Shown here in pieces: positions 5,757 through 13,429 of a stretch of DNA of 64,000 nt (position 1 is the stretch's first letter; the number at the start of each line of letters is the position of its first letter). The DNA lies in assembly GCF_900142525.1 (NCBI RefSeq), contig NZ_FRBD01000018.1:1-64000 (forward strand), in the 5' to 3' direction. The notes under the pieces are model-generated. The model worked only from the letters and a program-made list of their open reading frames with translations, was not told where the DNA came from and did not search any database. Source of the DNA: Xylanibacter ruminicola. GTDB taxonomy: Bacteria; Bacteroidota; Bacteroidia; Bacteroidales; Bacteroidaceae. Made by a program: the position numbers and the translations under genes.

Positions 5757-6926
5757 ATGAGAAAAAACATTTTGGCAATGGCCGTGATGATGGCGGCATT
5801 GGTGGTAGGAACAACATCGTGTGGCAACAAAGCCCAGAAACAGGAGCAAGAGCAGGCTCAAAGCGGAGTGAACGACTTCCGCATTAAGCGTGGCACCAAC
5901 GTAAGCCACTGGCTCTCGCAGAGCGAGCAGAGGGGTGAGGCCAGACGCCTGCACATTCAGGAGGACGACTTTGCACGCCTGGAGGAACTGGGATTCGACT
6001 TTGTACGCATTCCCATCGATGAGGTACAGTTCTGGGACGAGCAGGGCAAGCAACTGCCAGAGGCGTGGCGACTGCTGAACAACGCTCTGGACTGGGCACG
6101 CAAGCACAACCTGCGCGCCATAGTTGACCTGCACATCATTCGCAGCCACTACTTTAATGCAGTAAACGAGAATGAGAAAAATGCCAACACACTGTTTACA
6201 TCGGAAGAAGCACAAGAGGGATTGCTGAACCTGTGGCGCCAGCTGTCGGACACACTAAAAAACCGCAGCAACGACTGGGTGGCCTACGAGTTTATGAACG
6301 AACCTGTGGCTCCTGAGCATGAGCAGTGGAACCAGCTAGTGGCAAAGGTGCACAAGGCACTGCGCGAACTGGAACCACAGCGCACACTGGTCATCGGATC
6401 GAACATGTGGCAGGGACACGAAACCATCAAGTATCTGAAGGTGCCCGAGGGCGACAAGAACATCATTCTGAGTTTCCACTATTACAACCCAATGATTTTG
6501 ACACACTACGGTGCATGGTGGACACCTCTGGGCAAGTATAAGGGCAAGGTGAACTATCCTGGCGTGCTGGTATCGAAGGAGGACTACGAAGCTGCTCCTG
6601 CCGAGATTAAAGACCAGCTGAAGCAGTATACCGAAGAGGTGTGGGACATCAACAAGATTCGCGAGCAGTTTAAGGATGCCATCGAGGCTGCCAAGAAGTA
6701 CGACCTGCAGCTGTTCTGCGGCGAGTGGGGCGTGTATGAGCCAGTTGACCGTGAGCTGGCCTACAACTGGACACGCGACATGCTGACCGTGTTCGACGAG
6801 TTTAACATCGCCTGGACCACCTGGTGCTACGATGCCGACTTCGGATTCTGGGATCAGCAGCGCCATACATATAAGGACCGACCACTGGTAGAACTGCTGA
6901 TGAGTGGTAAAAAATTAGGAGAATAG
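5757..6926 (+). CDS. GH5-type glycoside hydrolase, lipoprotein
   Basis: The 389-residue protein has a signal peptide with lipobox at Cys22 (GTTSC) and a GH5 (cellulase-like) TIM barrel. The likely acid/base Glu182 sits in YEFMNEP and the nucleophile Glu323 in FCGEWGVY. Other fold markers are RGTNVSHW near residue 45, RIPIDE near 84 and DLH near 124. GH5 enzymes cleave beta-linked glucans or mannans; the exact substrate cannot be read from the sequence. The lipid anchor places it at the periplasmic or outer face of a membrane. It is followed after 3 nt by a small coiled-coil lipoprotein, so the pair is an operon. Confidence 0.88.
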   Translation: MRKNILAMAVMMAALVVGTTSCGNKAQKQEQEQAQSGVNDFRIKRGTNVSHWLSQSEQRGEARRLHIQEDDFARLEELGFDFVRIPIDEVQFWDEQGKQLPEAWRLLNNALDWARKHNLRAIVDLHIIRSHYFNAVNENEKNANTLFTSEEAQEGLLNLWRQLSDTLKNRSNDWVAYEFMNEPVAPEHEQWNQLVAKVHKALRELEPQRTLVIGSNMWQGHETIKYLKVPEGDKNIILSFHYYNPMILTHYGAWWTPLGKYKGKVNYPGVLVSKEDYEAAPAEIKDQLKQYTEEVWDINKIREQFKDAIEAAKKYDLQLFCGEWGVYEPVDRELAYNWTRDMLTVFDEFNIAWTTWCYDADFGFWDQQRHTYKDRPLVELLMSGKKLGE

Positions 6927-6929
6927 AGC

Positions 6930-7286
6930 ATGAAGAAAATGACACTGGCCACAATGATGATGGCCTTACTGATAACGGCTTGCGGCGAGACTAAGACCCA
7001 AAAGGAGATTAGCAGCCGCAAGGCCGCTCTTGCGGAGCATCAGAAAACAGAGCTGAAAAAGGCTCAGGATGAGTTGTGGAAAACCGACAGTATGCTACAG
7101 CTAGCCAACAAGCAGCTGGAAGCCATGACGCAGGAGGTAGAAGCGCACAAAAAGGAGCTGAAAGCCACCCCCGAAGAGTTGACGGCACTAACCAAACTCC
7201 GCGTAAAACGCGATTCGATACGTACACAGTACGAAGCCTTAGGGCTTAAGATACGTTATATCCACAAGAAACAGAGTGAAGAGTAA
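6930..7286 (+). CDS. Small coiled-coil lipoprotein
   Basis: The 118-residue protein has a lipobox (LLITAC, Cys18) and an almost entirely Lys/Glu-rich helical body with heptad-like Leu/Ala spacing, so it is probably a periplasmic coiled coil. It begins 3 nt after the GH5 stop and is surely co-transcribed with it. No enzymatic motif is seen. The gap 7287-7411 holds a short heptamer array and the next promoter. Confidence 0.75.
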   Translation: MKKMTLATMMMALLITACGETKTQKEISSRKAALAEHQKTELKKAQDELWKTDSMLQLANKQLEAMTQEVEAHKKELKATPEELTALTKLRVKRDSIRTQYEALGLKIRYIHKKQSEE

Positions 7287-7359
7287 TATGCTCTTCGTGT
7301 TCAATTACATCAATCGAACAACACCACATTGTTAATAAATGTAGAAGAAAGGGTAACTT

Positions 7360-7387
7360 TTCACTATTCACTATTCGTTATTCACTA
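7360..7387. repeat. Heptamer array TTCACTA x4
   Basis: Four 7-bp units (TTCACTA, TTCACTA, TTCGTTA, TTCACTA) lie just upstream of the promoter TACCTTTGC (7396-7404). The unit is the complement of the AATAGTG unit found inside the GH31 gene at 15301-15335. Confidence 0.85.
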
Positions 7388-7411
7388 AAAATTAGTACCT
7401 TTGCACCCGAT

Positions 7412-7960
7412 ATGACGCAATTTGAAAAGACAAACGCTCAGTTTGAGCAGGCTCTGGCCGAATGCAGGGCACTGTTTGAGAAGAAGCTTCACGATTATAA
7501 AGCCTCTTGGCGCATTCTGCGACCAACAGCACTTACCGACCAGTTGTTTATTAAAGCCAAGCGCATTCGCAGCCTGGAAATCAAGAAGGAATCGCTGGTG
7601 GGCGAAGGCATACGTCCGGAGTTTGTGGCACTGATCAACTACGGCATCGTAGGACTGATTCAGCTCAGCAAGGGATTTGCCGACACCGTTGACATCAGCA
7701 ACGAGGAGGCCATGGCGCTCTATGATGAGCATGCCAAAGAGGCACTGGAGCTGATGAAGCGTAAGAACCACGACTACGACGAAGCGTGGAGAGGAATGAG
7801 GGTGAGTAGCTATACCGACCTGATTCTGACAAAAATAGAACGTATCAAGGAAATCGAGAACCTGCAGGGCGAGACACTCGTATCAGAGGGGATCGATGCC
7901 AACTATATGGATATCATCAACTACGCGATCTTTGGAGTGATTAAGTTATCCGAGGAGTGA
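7412..7960 (+). CDS. DUF1599 (nucleotide modification associated domain) protein
   Basis: The 182-residue protein contains two copies of the same domain. The first is at about residues 20-85 (HDYKASWRILRPTALTDQLF, IKAKRIRSLE) and the second at about 115-180 (HDYDEAWRGMRVSSYTDL, KIERIKEIE). This duplicated DUF1599 is characteristic of Bacteroidetes. The molecular role is not established; the family name comes from phage nucleotide-modification contexts. The -7 box TACCTTTGC (7396-7404) lies 7 nt before the ATG, so the leader is only a few nt. It is followed by the DoxX-like gene, tpiA, a SPOR protein and folE, an order common in this phylum. Confidence 0.88.
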   Translation: MTQFEKTNAQFEQALAECRALFEKKLHDYKASWRILRPTALTDQLFIKAKRIRSLEIKKESLVGEGIRPEFVALINYGIVGLIQLSKGFADTVDISNEEAMALYDEHAKEALELMKRKNHDYDEAWRGMRVSSYTDLILTKIERIKEIENLQGETLVSEGIDANYMDIINYAIFGVIKLSEE

Positions 7961-7986
7961 GGAGTGAGAAGTGAGGAGTGAGGAAG
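7952..7986. repeat. Heptamer array GAGGAGT x5 across a gene junction
   Basis: Five 7-bp units (one GAGAAGT, last GAGGAAG) run through the stop codon of the DUF1599 gene (7958-7960) and contain the GTG start of the next gene (7978). Confidence 0.85.
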
Positions 7987-9111
7987 GTTGCTGTAAACAT
8001 CTGTAGACTGCTGCTGGCACTGACATTTATCTTTTCAGGATTTGTCAAGGCCGTTGACCCACTGGGGACGCAGTATAAGATACACGACTACCTGACGGCT
8101 TGGGGCATAGGAAAGATGGTGCCCGACTTCACAACACTGGCCTCATCGGTACTGCTGGCTGCCACAGAGTTCTTTCTGGGCATCTGTCTGCTGTTTGCCA
8201 TCAGGCGACGCATTGTATCGAAGCTGGTACTGGCCATCATGATGGTGATGACACCACTCACACTGTGGCTGGCCTTGAGCGACCCCATCAGCGACTGCGG
8301 ATGCTTTGGCGACGCACTGGTGCTGAGCAACTGGCAGACCTTCTGGAAAAACATGATCCTACTGGGTGCTGCCATCGTGGTGTGGAAGTGGGCGCTGGAC
8401 ATGCCCAGACTGATAAGCAGGGCCAACCAATGGATAGTGATGAACTACTCGCTGGTGTTTATACTGCTGTTCATCTCGGTGAAGAGTCTGTACACCCTAC
8501 CCCAGTTCGACTTCCGTCCCTACCACATCGGGGCCGACATTCGCACCGGATGGCAGAAGATGATGGAAGGTGAGGAATCGCCCTACCAAGAGCTGTTTAT
8601 AGAGCAGCTGGAGGATGGGGAGGATCTGACCGAACAGATACTGACAGACAAGGGATACACCTTCTTGCTGATAGCCCCACATCTGGAACAGGCCGACGAC
8701 TCACGACTGGACGAGATTAACCAGATGTATGAGTACAGTTTGGACAACGGATACCCCTTCTACTGTCTGACAGCCAGCGGCGAGAAAGCCATTGCCAAAT
8801 GGCGCGACCTGACGGGAGCTGAATATCCCTTCTGCCAGACAGACGACATCACACTGAAGACCATCATACGGTCGAACCCAGGACTGGTGCTGATGAAAGA
8901 CGGAAAGGTGATACGCAAGTGGAGCCACAACAACCTGCCCGAAGAGGAAGAGCTGAACACCAAACTGGAAGACAGTGAGCTGGGACAGCTGCCCACCGAG
9001 ACAGTGACCACCAAGATACTATGGGTGCTGACGTGGTTTGTGCTGCCACTGGTGCTGCTTACCATCGCCGACAGGCTCTGGGCTTGGACGAAGTGGGTGA
9101 GGAAACATTGA
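7978..9111 (+). CDS. DoxX-like membrane protein (BT_3928-like)
   Basis: The 377-residue protein has an N-terminal DoxX/MauE-type four-helix membrane domain (residues about 8-150) with the motif SDCGCFGDAL near residue 103. A soluble stretch and a C-terminal membrane helix follow. The CxC-F-G-D motif is shared with thiol-related MauE-like proteins. Function is not established. The GTG start at 7978 gives MRKVAVNICRLLLALTF, the expected first helix of the family, and lies inside a heptamer array. It sits in the conserved block with DUF1599 and tpiA. The C-terminal codons and stop run into the heptamer array at 9105-9172. Confidence 0.82.
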   Translation: MRKVAVNICRLLLALTFIFSGFVKAVDPLGTQYKIHDYLTAWGIGKMVPDFTTLASSVLLAATEFFLGICLLFAIRRRIVSKLVLAIMMVMTPLTLWLALSDPISDCGCFGDALVLSNWQTFWKNMILLGAAIVVWKWALDMPRLISRANQWIVMNYSLVFILLFISVKSLYTLPQFDFRPYHIGADIRTGWQKMMEGEESPYQELFIEQLEDGEDLTEQILTDKGYTFLLIAPHLEQADDSRLDEINQMYEYSLDNGYPFYCLTASGEKAIAKWRDLTGAEYPFCQTDDITLKTIIRSNPGLVLMKDGKVIRKWSHNNLPEEEELNTKLEDSELGQLPTETVTTKILWVLTWFVLPLVLLTIADRLWAWTKWVRKH

Positions 9112-9172
9112 ACATTGAACATTGAACATTGAACATTGAACATTGAACATTGAACATTGAACATTGAACATT
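9105..9172. repeat. Heptamer array ACATTGA x9.7
   Basis: Nine perfect copies plus five bases of ACATTGA, beginning in the last codons of the DoxX-like gene (stop TGA 9109-9111 is part of the first unit) and ending 28 bp before tpiA. The unit recurs at 33498-33530 and, slightly altered, at 32401-32428. Confidence 0.95.
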
Positions 9173-9200
9173 TTACAATATATAAATTATTTTTAGAATT

Positions 9201-9959
9201 ATGAGAAAGAAAATTGTAGCAGGAAACTGGAAGATGAACATGAATCTCCAGGACGGTATTGCTCTTGCAAAGGAGCTGAACGAGACTTTGAAGGCTGAAA
9301 AGCCAAACTGTGGTGTAGTTATCTGCACTCCATTCATCCACCTTGCATCTATCGCACAGTTCCTCGACCAGGACATCATCGGTCTGGGTGCTGAGAACTG
9401 CGCCGACAAGGAGAAGGGTGCCTTCACTGGTGAGGTATCTGCCGAGATGGTAAAGAGCACTGGTGCTCAGTACGTAATCCTGGGTCACTCAGAGCGTCGT
9501 GAGTACTACAAGGAGACTCCAGAGATCCTGAAGGAGAAGGTGCTGCTGGCTCAGAAGAACGATCTGAAGGTTATCTTCTGTATCGGTGAGAGCCTGGAGG
9601 AGCGTGAGGCTGGCAAGCAGAACGAGGTAGTAAAGGCCGAGCTCGAGGGTTCAGTATTCAACCTCGCCGAGGAGGACTTCCGCAAGATCGTTATCGCCTA
9701 TGAGCCAATCTGGGCTATCGGTACTGGTAAGACTGCAACTGCAGAGCAGGCTGAGGAGATTCACGCTTACATCCGTTCAATCATTGCTGAGAAGTACGGT
9801 CAGGCAGTAGCCGACGACACTACTATCCTCTACGGTGGTAGCTGCAAGGCTAGCAACGCTCCTGAGCTGTTTGCTAAGCCCGACATCGACGGTGGTCTGA
9901 TTGGTGGTGCATCACTGAAGGCTGCTGACTTCAAGGGTATTATCGACGCATTCAAATAA
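9201..9959 (+). CDS. tpiA: Triosephosphate isomerase
   Basis: The 252-residue enzyme interconverts dihydroxyacetone phosphate and glyceraldehyde 3-phosphate in glycolysis. Catalytic residues are visible: Lys11 in AGNWKMN, His96 in ILGHSERR, and Glu168 in [14 protein letters not shown] with the mobile loop after it. GGS and GGA phosphate-binding motifs are near the end. Length is normal. Codon choice (GGT, GCT, CGT, AAG) is visibly more biased than in flanking genes, as expected for a highly expressed enzyme. The following gene starts 4 bp after the stop. Confidence 0.98.
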   Translation: MRKKIVAGNWKMNMNLQDGIALAKELNETLKAEKPNCGVVICTPFIHLASIAQFLDQDIIGLGAENCADKEKGAFTGEVSAEMVKSTGAQYVILGHSERREYYKETPEILKEKVLLAQKNDLKVIFCIGESLEEREAGKQNEVVKAELEGSVFNLAEEDFRKIVIAYEPIWAIGTGKTATAEQAEEIHAYIRSIIAEKYGQAVADDTTILYGGSCKASNAPELFAKPDIDGGLIGGASLKAADFKGIIDAFK

Positions 9960-9963
9960 GAAC

Positions 9964-10587
9964 GTGAAACGATTTATCATCATAATGACGCTTTGCATCG
10001 GCTGCATTACGGCAGCTGATGCTCAGTCGTCGTTTACACAAAGGCTCCAACAGAGCAAAAACGGTGAAGGAAAGATTACCGTAACACAAGACAAGGCCAT
10101 AGAAGAGCTGGTGAACGGACCAGCCGTAACAGCCCCCACACGACAGAAAACAACCGCAACACAGCAGAAACCTGCTGAAAAGAAAAAAGAAAAAGAAAAC
10201 AATACTGCTACAAATACAAATCAAGAAAAACATCAGGAGCCCAAGACTGTTGTTGTAGAACATCAGGATACTACCACCATCGATAGCCCAGAGGAAATTC
10301 AGAAGAAGATCATGAAGGGCGTAAAGGTGCCTGGATACAGAGTACAGGTGTTTGCCGGAGGCAATACCCGCAACGACCGATTGAAGGCTGAGCGCATAGG
10401 CAGCGAAATAAAGAGTCTGTTCCCTGGAGTACCTGTCTACGTGCATTTCTACTCACCACGATGGATATGTCGCATTGGTAACTACCGTACTTACGAAGAA
10501 GCACACGCCGTGCTGGAACGCGTAAAAAACAACGGATACCAAAGCGCCATCATCGTAAAAGGAAAAGTTACCGTGCAATATCAATGA
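9964..10587 (+). CDS. SPOR-domain protein, secreted
   Basis: The 207-residue protein has a signal peptide ([20 protein letters not shown]), a Lys/Thr/Gln-rich linker and a C-terminal SPOR domain (about residues 122-205; [15 protein letters not shown] to [10 protein letters not shown]). SPOR domains bind denuded septal peptidoglycan, so a division or cell-wall role is likely. The GTG start at 9964 is chosen because it completes the signal peptide. The stop overlaps the folE start by 4 bp (ATGA), indicating translational coupling. Confidence 0.88.
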   Translation: MKRFIIIMTLCIGCITAADAQSSFTQRLQQSKNGEGKITVTQDKAIEELVNGPAVTAPTRQKTTATQQKPAEKKKEKENNTATNTNQEKHQEPKTVVVEHQDTTTIDSPEEIQKKIMKGVKVPGYRVQVFAGGNTRNDRLKAERIGSEIKSLFPGVPVYVHFYSPRWICRIGNYRTYEEAHAVLERVKNNGYQSAIIVKGKVTVQYQ

Positions 10588-11189
10588 ACATAGAAATCAA
10601 GGAATACGACAACGAGCGATATCGCGAAGGAATAGAAGAACTGGCGGATCACTACAAGGAGGTACTCAAGCTGCTGGGTGAAGACCCTGAGCGCGAGGGA
10701 CTGCAGAAGACACCTATGCGAGTGGCCAAGGCCATGCAGACGCTGACCAAGGGCTACCAGATGGATGCCCACAAGATTCTGACAGACGCCCTGTTCAAGG
10801 AAGACTACAACCAGATGGTTATCGTCAAGGATATCGACTTCTTCTCGTTGTGCGAACATCATATGCTGCCATTCTACGGCAAGGCACATGTGGCTTACAT
10901 ACCCAACGGCTACATCACTGGTCTGTCGAAGATTGCCCGTGTAGTCGACATCTTCTCTCACCGCCTGCAGGTACAGGAGCGAATGACACAGCAAATCAAG
11001 GACTGTATCGAGGAGACACTGCATCCACTCGGCGTGATGGTGGTAATAGAGGCCAAGCACATGTGCATGCAGATGAGAGGCGTAGAGAAACAAAACAGCG
11101 TAACTACTACCAGCGACTTCAGTGGCGCCTTTAATCAGGCCAAAACCCGTCAGGAGTTTATGAACCTCATACACAATAATCAAATCTAA
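10584..11189 (+). CDS. folE: GTP cyclohydrolase I
   Basis: The 201-residue enzyme converts GTP to dihydroneopterin triphosphate, the first step of folate synthesis. The zinc ligands are visible as Cys90 and His93 in SLCEHH and Cys161 in KHMCMQMRG. The substrate-binding stretch [20 protein letters not shown] is complete. It overlaps the SPOR gene by 4 bp and lies in the tpiA operon. Length and motifs are normal for the type I enzyme. Confidence 0.97.
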   Translation: MNIEIKEYDNERYREGIEELADHYKEVLKLLGEDPEREGLQKTPMRVAKAMQTLTKGYQMDAHKILTDALFKEDYNQMVIVKDIDFFSLCEHHMLPFYGKAHVAYIPNGYITGLSKIARVVDIFSHRLQVQERMTQQIKDCIEETLHPLGVMVVIEAKHMCMQMRGVEKQNSVTTTSDFSGAFNQAKTRQEFMNLIHNNQI

Positions 11190-11201
11190 AACTACTTTAA
11201 T

Positions 11202-11777
11202 ATGTATCAAGCAGACAACACTAATTACAGAACCAATGAGTCGTTCATTCAGGAGTTTACACGCAGCTGTCTGGGACGAATCATCATTGCAACCGTTATC
11301 ATCCTGGCAGCATTGCTGATGGCTTACTTCACGGCTCCAAAAGAGAGTGATATGGACGCAGAGATGAACGACAACCTCATGCAGTGCCTGGAGGTGAACG
11401 ATGGCGTTAAAGGCGATGTGGTGGACGACTATGTACACAATCTCACCTTTATCTTCACGACTGCTGATACAACCGTGATTGATAGAGACAAACTGGAGAC
11501 ATACGAAAAGCATAACCGACTGGAGTCGTATCGCCATACGTTCTATTCGACTTCGTATATCTACAACAATATGCATCCAGAGGGAACACGAGTGGGTGTT
11601 GGCATCTTCGGTATTATCATACCAACAGTGTTCTATGAGGATATTCTGCTGGATGTAGGCCCTGTGCACAAAGGCTACGAGCAGAAGCTGAACCAGGCAC
11701 CCATAATGGATGATACTGACCTGGGTGAGACTCCGAACATCACGGAGTTCCACTACAAGGGCGACCTAGAGAACTAA
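11202..11777 (+). CDS. Membrane-anchored protein of unknown function
   Basis: The 191-residue protein has one membrane helix (about residues 26-45, IIIATVIILAALLMAYF) after a short polar N-terminus, so most of it is probably periplasmic. The rest is Asp/Tyr-rich with no recognised motif. It lies 12 bp after folE and 15 bp before the GH43 gene, suggesting it is part of a longer transcript. Function unknown. Confidence 0.7.
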   Translation: MYQADNTNYRTNESFIQEFTRSCLGRIIIATVIILAALLMAYFTAPKESDMDAEMNDNLMQCLEVNDGVKGDVVDDYVHNLTFIFTTADTTVIDRDKLETYEKHNRLESYRHTFYSTSYIYNNMHPEGTRVGVGIFGIIIPTVFYEDILLDVGPVHKGYEQKLNQAPIMDDTDLGETPNITEFHYKGDLEN

Positions 11778-11792
11778 TTGTCTATCAACTAT

Positions 11793-13427
11793 ATGAAAGC
11801 AAAAACAATTCTAAGCATCGCACTGATGCTTTGTGTCTCAGCAGGTGTGCAGGCACAGAACAAAAACGAGAACATGATTGACAACCCCATGTTGTGGGCT
11901 GATGTACCCGACCCCGACATCATTCGCGTGGGCGACACTTTCTATCTGGTATCTACCACCATGCACCTGATGCCTGGAGCACCTGTCATGGCGTCGAAGG
12001 ACCTGAAGAACTGGGAAACGGTGGGATACATCTTCGACAAACTGACCGACTCGCCCAAGTACGACCTCTCAGCTACTGAAGGTACGGTATACGGACGCGG
12101 ACAGTGGGCTACATCGCTCAAGTATCATAAAGGAAAATTCTATGCGCTGCTGGCCCCCAACGAGCAGGGAGCCATGGGCGACACCTATATCTTTACGGCC
12201 GACAAGGCTGAAGGCCCCTGGAAGATTGTATCGCGCATGCAACACTTCCACGACTGCTCACTGTTCTTCGACGACGACGATCGTGTGTACGTGATCTATG
12301 GTACAGGCGAGATGATGGAACTGAAGAAGGACCTGAGCGACGTGATTGAGGGTACACACCAGAAGATTTTTGAGCGTGAGGCCGACGAGACAGGATTGCT
12401 GGAGGGTTCACGCGTGATTAAGCATAACGGCAAGTACTATCTGCTGATGATTTCGCAGGCTTATGGTCCTGGCCGTCATCGTCGTGAGGTATGCTACCGT
12501 GCCGACGACATACACGGACCTTACGAGAAGAACGTGATTCTGGAAAGCGACTTTGGCGGATTCCCCTACGTGGGACAAGGTACCATCGTGGATACTGAGG
12601 ATGGCGACTGGTACGGCATCATCTTCCAGGATCGTGGCGGTGTAGGTCGCGTGCTTACCATCTCGCCATGCCGCTGGATTGACGGATGGCCACAGATAGG
12701 CGATGAGGAAGGCAAAGTGCCTACCCGCGTACGTGCGCTGAAGAGCGGACAGCCAGAGACAGCCATCGTGAAGGCTGATGATTTCGGCAGCGAGAAACTG
12801 GGTCTGCACTGGCAGTGGAACCACAATCCCGTTGACAAGGCTTGGAGCCTGACCGAACGCCCAGGTTATCTGCGCCTTAAGACCAGTCGTGTAGTACCCA
12901 ACCTGTATCTGGCGCCTAACACACTGACTCAGCGTATGGAGGGTCCTGGCTGCAGTGGCTACATCGTGATGGATCTATCGAAGATGAAAGATGGCGACTG
13001 CGCAGGATTGGCTGCATTCAACAGCGACTCAGGTGTGCTGACCATCAAGAAGAAGGGCAAGAAGCTGACCCTCGAGATGAGTGAGCAGAAGATTGCACTG
13101 ACCGATAAGGACAAGGTGGCACAGAACTACGAAGAGAAGGTGATTGAAAGCATCGAACTGAAGCAGAACAAGATATGGCTGCGACTGGACGGTGACTTCC
13201 GTGCAGCAGAAGGCAACAAGAAGGGCTTTATGCCTGGAAAAGATATGGCCACCTTCTACTACAGTCTTGATGGAAAGGACTGGAAGAAGATTGGTAGCGA
13301 CTATCGCATGGGATTCGACTGGCGTCGTTTCTTCATGGGACAGAAATTCGGTATCTTTAACTATGCCACCAAGAAGGTTGGCGGATATGTAGATGTTGAT
13401 GAGTTTGCATACAACAAAATAAAATAA
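11793..13427 (+). CDS. GH43 glycoside hydrolase with C-terminal beta-sandwich
   Basis: The 544-residue secreted enzyme has a signal peptide (to about residue 22) and a five-bladed GH43 domain. The three expected acids are Asp40 in DVPDPDII (base), Asp154 in HFHDCSLFF (pKa modulator) and Glu204 in LLEGSRV (acid). A concanavalin-like C-terminal domain of the beta-xylosidase type follows from about residue 320. GH43 enzymes act on arabinose- or xylose-containing polysaccharides. ATG 11793 is chosen over a TTG at 11778 because it begins the signal peptide. The GH31 gene starts 2 bp after its stop, so the two act together, probably on xylose-substituted hemicellulose. Confidence 0.88.
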   Translation: MKAKTILSIALMLCVSAGVQAQNKNENMIDNPMLWADVPDPDIIRVGDTFYLVSTTMHLMPGAPVMASKDLKNWETVGYIFDKLTDSPKYDLSATEGTVYGRGQWATSLKYHKGKFYALLAPNEQGAMGDTYIFTADKAEGPWKIVSRMQHFHDCSLFFDDDDRVYVIYGTGEMMELKKDLSDVIEGTHQKIFEREADETGLLEGSRVIKHNGKYYLLMISQAYGPGRHRREVCYRADDIHGPYEKNVILESDFGGFPYVGQGTIVDTEDGDWYGIIFQDRGGVGRVLTISPCRWIDGWPQIGDEEGKVPTRVRALKSGQPETAIVKADDFGSEKLGLHWQWNHNPVDKAWSLTERPGYLRLKTSRVVPNLYLAPNTLTQRMEGPGCSGYIVMDLSKMKDGDCAGLAAFNSDSGVLTIKKKGKKLTLEMSEQKIALTDKDKVAQNYEEKVIESIELKQNKIWLRLDGDFRAAEGNKKGFMPGKDMATFYYSLDGKDWKKIGSDYRMGFDWRRFFMGQKFGIFNYATKKVGGYVDVDEFAYNKIK

Positions 13428-13429
13428 TT

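Noticed and set aside
9105-9172. CRISPR-like direct repeats
   Set aside because: The 7-bp unit is contiguous with no spacers, and no cas genes are present.
8760-9488. Minus-strand frame of 242 codons containing SMFNVQC repeats
   Set aside because: It is the translation of the ACATTGA heptamer array and antisense of the DoxX-like and tpiA genes, not a protein.
10581-11753. Long minus-strand frame (390 codons)
   Set aside because: It is antisense to folE and the following gene, whose motifs and operon structure are clear.
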